Part shown: in pieces, positions 35,301 through 43,300 of the stretch | How the letters are laid out: the number at the start of each line of letters is the position of its first letter | Position numbering within the stretch: the first letter of the stretch is position 1 | Source of the DNA: Mediterraneibacter agrestimuris | GTDB lineage: Bacteria; Bacillota; Clostridia; Lachnospirales; Lachnospiraceae | Reading direction: 5' to 3' | NCBI RefSeq assembly: GCF_943193195.1 | Contig: NZ_CALPDG010000001.1 | Span: 1 to 64,000 of the forward strand | DNA length: 64,000 bases | Notes under the pieces: model-generated | What the model was told of the DNA's origin: nothing | The model's input: only the letters and a program-made list of their open reading frames with translations | The model's database searches: none | Translations under genes and position numbers: made by a program

Positions 35301-35422
35301 ACCTGTTCTTTCTGTTCCTCTGTAAATAAAATGTCTTCCCGCTGTTCTGCCCGCTCCATCTGTCTCTGGGCATAGTCCCGAATTTCTTTTTCTGCCATTG
35401 TCATAATCCTGTTCATTGCCAT
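32333..35422 (-). CDS. Large polyvalent ICE protein with YodL and nucleotidyltransferase domains
   Basis: The start MAMNRIMTMAEKEIRDY (35422) is nine bases after GGGAGG. The 1029-residue acidic protein is of the large multi-domain kind found in Tn1549-like conjugative elements. A YodL-like segment (ALRMFDAGETVYLITTYPRP, about 195-215) is followed by a DUF4316-like part (SLKEAKLLLGTENRYGIYQI), and a compact nucleotidyltransferase motif lies near residues 510-530 (VYGSRTRDGLYKEDSDVDVV, with Gly-Ser and Asp-x-Asp). The last third has repeated small alpha/beta units and a Lys-rich tail. Such proteins are thought to enter recipients with the DNA and counter host defences, but most of their functions are unproven. 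It is followed by no other gene and preceded by sortase B, which overlaps in the usual order. Confidence 0.78.
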   Translation of the reverse strand: MAMNRIMTMAEKEIRDYAQRQMERAEQREDILFTEEQKEQVLEYAAMTGDDYDIRKMIRDLADAVRSSDEEKVKEILRDAREEIDEFPDRSVGMAELKRYGYTADDMFPLRQEMALELHRVGEKVYCLQSDGSHGDYASREMILEHEGLYGIEKEAWQRMQEREDEIDFEEAGLYQPPMTDLDRDEALRMFDAGETVYLITTYPRPIAVRERMEIERGPEHYQMEREEVERIRTLEKRMQEYPQIKSLKEAKLLLGTENRYGIYQIVEGSPGREYEFMDLNFIERHGYQVKKEDYELIYSDKMLYGDTLDSLYEKFNIAHPADYTGHSLSVSDIVVFNENGNVKAYFVDSISFRELPDFLQLEPEMNQEEVAYRIGDQYFSIQVATEGYDYSFYDKEYKLMDGGILEDPDISMRQAIQNILEDEGLEQLERIPVDYDELQEKAEEVEAEILQEARSQGKRVPAISDHTEVEAGLNGMSRSEIEETVWAIAQAEIIENDLDARIQAVRVYGSRTRDGLYKEDSDVDVVIAYEGTVREDDLFSVLNEAGYKTGNMKVDMNPIRPDKTGTLEDFLEKSERYLDEKTEQMKASEEYKPLAKVEELEEANYNMIDNVLNNMPPKKEPYLEYYAAECDEYHSLGNIYKSTNLDEILAKYREIIDDPTLSYYGNGMGIIYRDPNDTFYDEAEVSLVSRKSIRGDNLDDVAFLAALPMVHEALEKIVEAFPDFRYYPPKELNVHYYPEKMTADELAAALDQLAEDFDHYDYHDNFSPEEDMVETVALELRCGYAHKYIPFLKDIIDEECEESPRAEELLEKLKAYQPEIPETAVPVVHINFCEDKEMNFSGYQKLGTLDETTAKMDAELASKADPKTGMPEKTVQMYFTIYYPDRDQMQELKGKINIGDGNGGIVSQLKNQNEMKLNDESWLNYQKGKGEESFQAYMADLTDMQEHVLPYLQSFCSLEERAPERSVEPTTVSKSEMETGKTIASVGNEKSKTVQTERKSIHERLKINKEIIAKQQGKDSKEKGVELV

Positions 35423-35442
35423 ACGCATTTTCCTCCCTATCG

Positions 35443-36201
35443 TCAAATTCTTCTGGCAAGTACAATCAGCCTGCCGTTTGTGCTGGAATATTCACAGGTA
35501 GATAAAGAAAGCAGCTCATCATCCTCCCTGACGGTAACACCCGTCGGATAAAGCTGATAAGCTGCCATCTGCTGTAAATAATCCATCTGCTGTTTTCGTG
35601 TTTCTTTGTGTAAAAAATCATAATAACCACCGCTTTGTGCCACATTTGTCACATACACAGCAGCTACTTCATACTGGTATTTCTGGTTTTCCAGATATAG
35701 TGTGATCTCCTTATGCTCATAATAAAACTCTTCTTTTTTATATCCATGCAATTGCTTGAACATGCTGCCATCTTTCATTTGGTGACCATAAATAATCAAA
35801 TGTTCCTGCCCGGCTTCAATATCATTCCGGCAGTCCAACATCAGTGTTCCACAGATAGCATAGTTTTTTTGAAAATCATGATGAAGATAAAACTCATTGT
35901 CTTCTCCCTGCACGACCGGATAACTGATATCAGTTCCATCAATCTTCAGCCACCCGATGCAGTCTGAATTTTCATCCAGCAATGACTGATAATCAAAGTC
36001 ATCTATCTCTGTCGTTGGATTATCCTCATTAGGTTCTGTCTCCTCTTCCTGTGTATCCTTCTCCGGAAACGCTATCTCTTCCACCTGCCGGTAATTCTGT
36101 CTGTTATCATAGGAATCCTGCCAGTAATCCAAGAGGAATTTCCCGCATATCAACGAAACAACCAGAAACACAGTCAGCATCATATTTTCTATTTTTCTCA
36201 C
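35443..36201 (-). CDS. srtB: Class B sortase
   Basis: The start is GTG at 36201, after AAGGAGGTGCTAT. The 252-residue transpeptidase has an N-terminal membrane anchor (about 8-25), an acidic linker and a sortase fold with the catalytic His140 in IIYGHQM, Cys236 in LSLSTCEYS and Arg244 in GRLIVLARR. The helix-rich insert between the His and the Cys and the Ser-Thr-Cys-Glu-Tyr-Ser context indicate class B. In conjugative elements of Firmicutes such sortases attach element-encoded surface proteins to the wall to aid mating. The adhesin at 58.9-63.6 kb has a Phe-Pro-Lys-Thr-Gly signal that suits another sortase class, so it is not an obvious substrate. Confidence 0.92.
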   Translation of the reverse strand: MRKIENMMLTVFLVVSLICGKFLLDYWQDSYDNRQNYRQVEEIAFPEKDTQEEETEPNEDNPTTEIDDFDYQSLLDENSDCIGWLKIDGTDISYPVVQGEDNEFYLHHDFQKNYAICGTLMLDCRNDIEAGQEHLIIYGHQMKDGSMFKQLHGYKKEEFYYEHKEITLYLENQKYQYEVAAVYVTNVAQSGGYYDFLHKETRKQQMDYLQQMAAYQLYPTGVTVREDDELLSLSTCEYSSTNGRLIVLARRI

Positions 36202-36222
36202 ATAGCACCTCCTTCCGGCATG

Positions 36223-36250
36223 AAAAAACCGGCAGGTATTTCACTGCCGG
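36223..36250 (-). terminator. Terminator of the TipAS-type MerR gene
   Basis: On the minus strand CCGGCAG and CTGCCGG form a stem around an eight-base loop, followed by TTTTTTC, 34 bp after the stop of the MerR gene. Confidence 0.85.
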
Positions 36251-36283
36251 CGAATATAGGTTATAAACCATGATCGAATTTAA

Positions 36284-37147
36284 TTACTTTTGAGTTCCAT
36301 TGTCATATTGATAAAATTGCTTGATTGCATTTGCAAAAAAATTAGATGCCCCTTCACCATAATCTGCATCAATTTTTTCTCGCACCCTCATATCACGATA
36401 TGATTCTGCGACAGAAAGCATAACTGGTTTTTCATCTTTAATCTGATAAAGCATTTTCATAATAAATCCATACTCTGCTACTGCTTCTTTGATTTCAAAA
36501 GAATCCAGTGGATACTCTCTTCTTGCCAATAATTTTCTCAAAACTGTATCGATTCGTTTATTAAAGCATTCTGCTGTTTCCTTACTGATTGGATTGTTAG
36601 CAAAAGACAAAAATGCTTCTTTACTTCCATACCACTCGATAACTTTTGCATATCGCTCCTGCATATCTTTTGAAGACATAACCTCAATATAATGCTGTTT
36701 CCATTCCTCTTCACTTCCAAACTCGTTAATTGAAATCTTTCTTATATTCTCAGGCATATGATCAAACATAGTCTGAAACATTTCTTCGATTTCCTTCTCA
36801 TTGAATACTGAAAAATCCATTTTGTTCTCTCCTTTTAGAATATCATCAATACTTGCAATTAAACGCTCCATGCGTTCTTTTTTTGCAACAAGCATTTTTC
36901 TCTGCATCTGCAGAATTTGGTTTCTATCAAAATCAGGAGATGTTATAATAGATTTTATTTCTTTTAAAGGAATATCAAACTCACGAAAAAACAGTATTTG
37001 CTGTAATGTTTCTAAAGCTTTATCATCATAGAGTCTGTATCCCGCCTCACTCTTTGCTGTCGGCTTCAATAATCCAATCTCATCATAATAATGAAGTGTA
37101 CGTGCACTGATCCCTGTAATTTCTGCAATTTCCTTTACGGTCATCAT
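36284..37147 (-). CDS. MerR regulator with TipAS-type antibiotic-recognition domain
   Basis: The protein of about 287 residues begins with a MerR winged helix (TVKEIAEITGISARTLHYYDEIGLLKP, quoted in its natural order) and a dimerisation coiled coil (about 75-110). A C-terminal TipAS-like alpha-helical domain (about 120-285) follows, with EMFQTMFDHMPENI and HYIEVMSSKDMQERYAKV. TipAS domains bind thiopeptides and other multidrugs in a deep cleft. Several near starts (Met-Ile-Met-Met) follow AGGAGG; the third fits best. The promoter upstream has the MerR-type 19-bp spacer, so it probably activates its own transcription. No target gene besides itself is adjacent. Confidence 0.87.
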   Translation of the reverse strand: MMTVKEIAEITGISARTLHYYDEIGLLKPTAKSEAGYRLYDDKALETLQQILFFREFDIPLKEIKSIITSPDFDRNQILQMQRKMLVAKKERMERLIASIDDILKGENKMDFSVFNEKEIEEMFQTMFDHMPENIRKISINEFGSEEEWKQHYIEVMSSKDMQERYAKVIEWYGSKEAFLSFANNPISKETAECFNKRIDTVLRKLLARREYPLDSFEIKEAVAEYGFIMKMLYQIKDEKPVMLSVAESYRDMRVREKIDADYGEGASNFFANAIKQFYQYDNGTQK

Positions 37148-37177
37148 TATCATTATCCTCCTGTCTTTGATAATCTG

Positions 37178-37208
37178 AATATACTCTATGACGTTCCGTG
37201 AAGGTCAA
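37178..37208 (-). promoter_or_regulatory. MerR-type promoter with 19-bp spacer
   Basis: TTGACC (37203-37208), a 19-bp spacer containing a partial dyad (TTCACGGAACGT), and TATATT (37178-37183) lie about 30 bp before the MerR start. A 19-bp spacer is the hallmark of promoters twisted into shape by MerR proteins. Confidence 0.7.
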
Positions 37209-37291
37209 TACTTTTCTTTAAAATTTCTGCGCTGAAAAACAGAATCGTTCCACTCAAAGAATAAAAATTATTCAGCTCTACAAACTGGAAG

Positions 37292-37807
37292 TTATCGTTT
37301 TCTATATGTGAATACAATTCCAATTACAGAACCAATAAAAACGAATGGCGCCAATCTTACAAACAAAAATTCAAAGCCATGTAATAGAGTACTTGCAATT
37401 GCCAACTCCGGATCATTAAAATCCCAAGTCAAATATTCACTATTCATAGCTGCAAAAGCAATAAATACTACTACAATGATCGCACACACTATAATGAGCA
37501 GACAACGAATTGTTCGAACTCTCATCTCACTTCTTTTCACAAGCTGAAGATTGATAACTTCAAGTTTTTCAGAAATATTCTTTAAACTTCCTTCATTCAA
37601 ACTTTCTTCCTGTATAGTTTCTCCGAGCAAAGTACTTACAGAAGTATCAAATTCTTCTGCTAATGAGACAAGTAAACTTGAATCAGGAACCGATAATCCT
37701 TTTTCCCATTTAGATACTGTTTGCCTTACTACATTTAGCTTTATAGCCAGCTCTTCTTGAGAAAGCCCTTTTGCTTTTCGCAGATTTCTAATATTTTCAT
37801 TTAACAT
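37292..37807 (-). CDS. XRE regulator with C-terminal membrane anchor
   Basis: The start MLNENIRNLRKAKGLSQEEL at 37807 follows GGAGGCACAGGTT. The 171-residue protein has a Cro/CI helix-turn-helix (about 5-60, VVRQTVSKWEKGLSVPDSS), a linker helix and two predicted membrane segments (about 100-122 and 145-168). Membrane-anchored XRE proteins are frequent in Clostridia and are usually found with transporters or toxin-antitoxin-like functions, but no partner is adjacent here. The 120-bp gaps on both sides show no other gene. Confidence 0.82.
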   Translation of the reverse strand: MLNENIRNLRKAKGLSQEELAIKLNVVRQTVSKWEKGLSVPDSSLLVSLAEEFDTSVSTLLGETIQEESLNEGSLKNISEKLEVINLQLVKRSEMRVRTIRCLLIIVCAIIVVVFIAFAAMNSEYLTWDFNDPELAIASTLLHGFEFLFVRLAPFVFIGSVIGIVFTYRKR

Positions 37808-37990
37808 AACCTGTGCCTCCTTTGTTTTGATACATCTATTAAATATCAAAACAATCGTTGCCACAAGCAACGCAAATTAACATCTATTGTTATTGCATAA
37901 AATTCTAGGCACTTACATGTTTTCAATCTCTCTGTAAAGCTAGAAGTTGCATTGCATCATTCTTTTACTCCATAATTAGATACAGCAATT

Positions 37991-38869
37991 TCACTTGGAC
38001 TTTTTTATAACTAAGTTGTAATTACTATCATAGTGCAGTCCAAGCTCTCTGCACATTCTATCGTTCACCTTATCTAAGGCTTTCTTATATTCTGCATACT
38101 GCGGCGACAGAACCATCATGTTAGGAATGAATATATCATTATATCCTTTATCCTGGAACTCTTTCTGCATTTTTCTCTGTGCGACAAACGAGGGATGGTA
38201 TTTCATGATACCAGTTTTCATTTTAGCACCATTCCATACCATTTTTTTTAATCTTTCGTATTCGCTTTCACTCATATCACGATAATGGGCTATCATCTCA
38301 TCAGCAGTTCTTTTTTCTTGAATAATCCCACCTGCCAACTTCACACCCATTCCCATAATAAAAGGAACTTTCAATGTAGTTTCATCACAATACTCTAATA
38401 TATTCCTTAGAGCTTGCTTCTGCTCCGGCGTTCTTAATCTTACATTAAGAAATGGTTTGAAGTGACTTTTTAAGTAATCGCCCCATTCTTTTCCCGGTAG
38501 CAAAGACTCAATTGCATTTTCAACAGTCTGGTAATCAAGTAACTCATTTGCTTTATCTGCATTACCATCATCTATGAATTGCCTCAAAGCTTCAAGTTCT
38601 GATTCTTGTAAAGCTTTTTCCTCCAATTTTTCTTGGTAAATACGAAGAAGAATGCTTTTGTCTCCACTTTCCAAAAGACTTTGTATATCTTTAATACCAA
38701 TACCGAGCTTTCTATATACTGAAATCTTTTTTAAAGTTTCAACATCTTGTACGGAATAGTTGCGATAACCGTTGCTATCTTTATCTACTGACAGCAATCC
38801 CTTTTCTTCATAATACTTAACTGCACGCTTTGTCATTCCGACTTCATTTATAATCTCGTTCAATAACAT
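37991..38869 (-). CDS. MerR-family regulator with long effector domain
   Basis: The start MLLNEIINEVGMTKRAVKYY at 38869 follows AAGGAGGTG. The 292-residue protein has a MerR winged helix (about 3-70, YYEEKGLLSVDKDSNGYRNYS), a coiled coil (about 80-120) and an unrecognised C-terminal part of some 170 residues with IMGMGVKLAGGI and MKYHPSFVAQRKMQKEF. A promoter with the diagnostic 19-bp spacer and a perfect central dyad lies just upstream, so it should autoactivate on binding an unknown effector. No cognate transporter is next to it. Confidence 0.85.
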   Translation of the reverse strand: MLLNEIINEVGMTKRAVKYYEEKGLLSVDKDSNGYRNYSVQDVETLKKISVYRKLGIGIKDIQSLLESGDKSILLRIYQEKLEEKALQESELEALRQFIDDGNADKANELLDYQTVENAIESLLPGKEWGDYLKSHFKPFLNVRLRTPEQKQALRNILEYCDETTLKVPFIMGMGVKLAGGIIQEKRTADEMIAHYRDMSESEYERLKKMVWNGAKMKTGIMKYHPSFVAQRKMQKEFQDKGYNDIFIPNMMVLSPQYAEYKKALDKVNDRMCRELGLHYDSNYNLVIKKSK

Positions 38870-38892
38870 CGGAAACACCTCCTTGTGGTGAT

Positions 38893-38923
38893 AGTATAAG
38901 GGTGTACGCTGCGTACAGGTCAA
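38893..38923 (-). promoter_or_regulatory. MerR-type promoter with perfect operator dyad
   Basis: TTGACC (38918-38923), a 19-bp spacer and TATACT (38893-38898). The spacer contains TGTACGCAGCGTACA, a perfect 7-1-7 palindrome (38903-38917), exactly where a MerR dimer binds. Confidence 0.8.
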
Positions 38924-38944
38924 GAGATTTTCGTACTTTTTCAA

Positions 38945-39276
38945 TTTTCTTATTCAAACCGGGAGTTGCTGTTCTCCATTTAACAGAGAATGCATCTTCA
39001 TATCAATCACTTTCCCGTTCTTTATGGCATTGCTTGTGTGCAAATGCTTCAGCATAAATACGATGTGGACTCTATTCGCCCATTTATAATATCCAAATTT
39101 CATGCCCTTTTCATAGTTTCCAATCAAACAGATATCACCTGGGTATCACGAATGCTTCTCCTTAATCGCCTTATCTACATGGTGCTAGCACCATGTAATT
39201 AAAGTTTAACATCTGGTATTTTATAAGCCTTGATTTATCTAACTCTTTAACCTGAAAATAAAGTGGTCAATCAACT
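38945..39276. other. Gene-free gap with a 20-bp palindrome and a possible decayed ORF
   Basis: The gap between the MerR gene and the DUF1835-like gene has a perfect palindrome ACATGGTGCTAGCACCATGT (39177-39196). On the minus strand an uninterrupted 60-codon stretch without a good start reads YPGDICLIGNYEKGMKFGYY onward and ends in QQLPV and a stop near 38955. It may be the remains of a gene. I recognise nothing else here. Confidence 0.35.
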
Positions 39277-40167
39277 TTATCCTCTGTTGCTGCAAATCAT
39301 TCTTGCATATTTATTCTTTGAATCTTCAACAACACGAATCTCCCCCTGTTTAATATAATACTCTATTCTTCGATTGTACCACCAGTCTCCCACTCCAATT
39401 TGCGACTGACCAAGGATATCCCCAATCAGTCTGGCCTCTTTCAATGGAACATTTTTCAGCCTTTGCCATATTAGGAAATCATAGAAATCTTCTGGAACGC
39501 TAAGAACTTTGCCATTAACTACCGCGCGAAGCGGGCTGTTCTCTTCAATCAATTCACTCCATAACATAGCATACATACGAACTTCTTCTTTTGAAAGCGC
39601 TTTTTCATATGGTAAAAATCCTGCAAATTCTTCTGCGGATACCTCACTCCAACTTTGGTAAGAGACAATGCAATTCTCCCGAACGATATGCGCTGGAAGC
39701 TTTACTGCTGATATTTCGTTTTTATACCCTTTTAATATCTGGCACAAGCTATAAAAACCGCATCTGGAATAGGGAGTATCGCTGTACCATATCCTGACAG
39801 CTTCTCCGTGATCCAGAAATTCCATCAATCGATATAATTCTTTTACATAAACATCTCCGGCATTTTTCAGTTCTTCCTCTGTCTCTCCATCCTGTTCCCA
39901 CTGATTTTGCGCATACATAGAATAAATCAATTCCCTGCGGTAAAGACTATCCATTTGCTCTTTGATGTTTCCAATATCTAGCATAAAGCCAAGACAAATC
40001 ACTTCCTCCGATGTCCCCTCTATCCATCCGGTAAAAGGTTTTTGTGGCGGCGTCTTTTTCCCTGCCATCCATACAGAAACAGGACCATTAACCTTACCAA
40101 CCACTATTTTATTTTTTGCTGCTTTCATGGAACCGGCTTCGCTCTCACCAAACAATATTTCAATCAT
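39277..40167 (-). CDS. DUF1835/DUF3658-like protein
   Basis: The start MIEILFGESEAGSMKAA (40167) fits the family opening; GGAGG lies 12 bases upstream, and a Met three codons earlier is too close to it. The 296-residue protein has an N-terminal part with HGEAVRIWYSDTPYSRCGFY and a C-terminal part with LIGDILGQSQIGVGDWWYNRRIEYYIKQGEI, the typical end of DUF3658. Proteins with DUF1835 and DUF3658 are widespread in Firmicutes and have no proven reaction. It sits between the MerR genes and the large helicase gene on the same strand and is probably chromosomal-type cargo inside the element. Confidence 0.75.
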   Translation of the reverse strand: MIEILFGESEAGSMKAAKNKIVVGKVNGPVSVWMAGKKTPPQKPFTGWIEGTSEEVICLGFMLDIGNIKEQMDSLYRRELIYSMYAQNQWEQDGETEEELKNAGDVYVKELYRLMEFLDHGEAVRIWYSDTPYSRCGFYSLCQILKGYKNEISAVKLPAHIVRENCIVSYQSWSEVSAEEFAGFLPYEKALSKEEVRMYAMLWSELIEENSPLRAVVNGKVLSVPEDFYDFLIWQRLKNVPLKEARLIGDILGQSQIGVGDWWYNRRIEYYIKQGEIRVVEDSKNKYARMICSNRG

Positions 40168-40314
40168 TAACCCCATTTCCTCCCTGGCTAAACTCACTTT
40201 TGGATACATTATCCAAATACCCTTGTCTCCTCGACTTCCAATTTGTTCATTTCAAGGGGCATAACCCTATGCCCCTCATTTTACACCTTATAACCTGTCT
40301 TGTATATCAAAAGA

Positions 40315-43300
40315 TTACCCGATACACGCTTCTGTGGTTCTCACTGCAGCCTCTTTCACATCCTGTTTCTGGCTGTTCTGCTTGATGGCACTAATTCTGT
40401 CATGAAGAGACTGGTGTTCCTCTTTCTCCTCGTCCTGTTCTTCCTCCCCTTCCATCACAGTTTCCTTTTCATCCATGTTCAACAAGGCATTCAGTTCCGA
40501 GAGACGTTCCAGTTTCTGGTTCAGTTCTTCCTCTTTCGGGAACGTTTTTTTCACCTCTTCCATCGCATTTTTCAGCTGTCCCTGCACCGTCTCAAGCTTA
40601 CGCTCTGCTTCCGCCAGTTTTTGCGGGATTGCTTCCAATGCGTTATTGATCCTGATGATATTACCATTTTCATCGGAACCAAGGCTGACACGATATACAT
40701 TTTCATTTTTCAGGGAAAGAATAAATTCCTTGTTCCAGGAATCAAACTTTAGTCGGATAGAAAATCCTTGATACTGTCCGACATTGATTATGGCATCTGC
40801 CTGTTTCATGGACTGGCAGACAGCAAGAAGGGCTGCTCCTGCCTCTTTTTTCTCATAAAATACCGTGCCGCCGACTTCCATCACAAATTTCTCCGGATCT
40901 GTGATCTTATTTGCCTGATACTGCACCAGATCCACTTTGTACCCCTCAATGCTTTCCTTAAGTACTGCTATCTGTTGCGGGAAATTCTTTGCAATATCAT
41001 CTTCCAGCCGATAATGGTTGCTCACAAAATTCGCTTTCAGCAGTTTCAGCTTCGATACTTCAACATCCAGTGCCATTTTTTCCTTAATCGCCGGATTCCC
41101 TGTTGCCAGGGCTTTTACTTCCGCATAGGATAATGCCGTATCGTCCACATCCTCGCAGCTTCGTACCGGAGATTTGCTGGTCATGATCTGGGAAATGAAT
41201 TTCTGCTTACTTTCGATCAGCTGCCACATGTAACTGTCGAAGGTTGCTTCCGTCACATACCGATAGATATGCACTTTCTTATTCATATTACCCTGACGGA
41301 TAATACGCCCTTCCCTTTGTTCCAGGTCAGAAGGCTTCCAGCCCACATCCAGATGATGCAGGGCAATCAGACGGTCCTGCACATTGGTTCCGGCACCCAT
41401 TTTTGCTGTGGAACCCAATAAAAAACGAACCTGTCCGGATTTTACTTTACTGAACAGCTCCGTTTTCTTCACTTCCGTATTGGCATCATGGATAAAAGCA
41501 ATCTCTGCTTCCGGTACTCCTTTTGCCATGAGTTTCTTCTTTAAATCGTCATAAACATTGAATGTCCCATCCCCTTTCGGTGTGCTGAGGTCGCAAAAAA
41601 TGAGCTGGGCTGACCGTTTTGATGCCGTCTCTTTCCAGATAGCAAAGCTCTTCTCCACACAGGCACAGATTTTACTATCCTCATCATCCTGAAGCAATGG
41701 ATTTACAAGACGCTGATCCAGTGCCAGCTTCCTTCCATCATTTGTCACTTTCAGCATATTGTCAACAGAGGAATCCACACCGCCGTCCCGGATTACTTCT
41801 GCACGTTCTCCAAGGCTTTCCACAATCTCTTTCTGGTGCTCGGATGGTTTTAAAACCACCGTTTCATATTCCGCGTCCGGCACCGGAAGTTCCAGCTGGT
41901 CTGCCGTCTTAATGTCAGCAATCTCCTTAAACATGCTCATCAGTTCCGGGATATTGTAAAATCTGGCAAATCTGGATTTTGCCCGGTATCCGGTACCCTC
42001 AGGAGCCAGCTCAATACTGGTCACAACCTCACCAAAGGTGGATGCCCAGGAATCAAAATGTCCCAGCCCCATCCGGTTCAGTTTGCCATACTGCAGGTAA
42101 CGCTGCATGGTATAAAGTTCCGTCATGCTGTTGCTGACCGGTGTACCCGTTGCGAATGTAATGCCTTTCCCGCCGGTGATCTCATCCAGATACTGGCATT
42201 TGCTAAACATATCTGCCGATTTCTGTGCTTCATTCTGGGCAATGCCTGCCACATTCCTCATTTTTGTGTAAAGGAATGCATTTTTGTAATAATGGGCTTC
42301 ATCCACATACAAACGGTCTACCCCCAGTTCTTCAAACGTTACCACATCATCCTTTTTCTCTTTGTTCTCCAGCTTTTCCAGACGTCTCCTGAGACTTTTC
42401 TTTGTCTTTTCCAGCTGTTTTACCGTAAAACGGCCGCCATCACTTTCCAGCTTTGCCTGCTGAATCCCTGCTTCCAGCTCTTCGATCTGCTCTTCTATGA
42501 TCTTTTTCTGGCGTTCTTCCGATAAGGGGATCCTCTCAAACTGGGAATGCCCGATGATCACTGCGTCATAGCTGCCCATTGCGATTCTGGCACAGAACTT
42601 TTTACGGTTTGCCGGTTCAAAATCTTTTTTCGTTGCCACAAGGATATTGGCTCCCGGATAAAGCTGTAGAAACTCTGCGCCCCACTGCTCCGTCAGGTGG
42701 TTGGGAACTACAAAAAGGCTTTTCTGGGCAATACCAAGACGTTTGCTCTCCATAGCTGCAGCTACCATCTCATAGGTCTTTCCACTTCCCACTACATGGG
42801 CAAGCAGGACATTATCCCCATAAAGCTGATGGGCAACGGCATTTTTCTGGTGCGGGCGGAGCTCTATTTCCGGATTCATTCCCGGAAAGGTCAGATGGCT
42901 GCCATCGTATTCCCTGGGACGGATGGAATTGAAGCGTTCATTATAAATCCGGCACAGCTTTTCCCTCCGTTCCTGATCCCTGAAGATCCAGTCCTTAAAT
43001 GCTTCCTTGATTGCATCCTGTTTCTGGGTTGCCAGCATCGTTTCTTTTTTATTCAACACACGGATTTCATTTCCCTCTGCATCCATCTTTGTGTCATAGA
43101 TCCGGACATCTTTTAAATTCAGGGTTTCTTCCAGAATCTTATAGGCATTGATCCGGCTCGTACCATACGTTGCCGTGGTCAGCACATTCCGGTCACTGTC
43201 CGCATTTTTACCGCTGATATTCCATGCACCGCTGGCTTCCGAATACCGGATATCAATTACCCTTCCAACCAGATACCCCGGGGTATCAAATATTTCTTCC

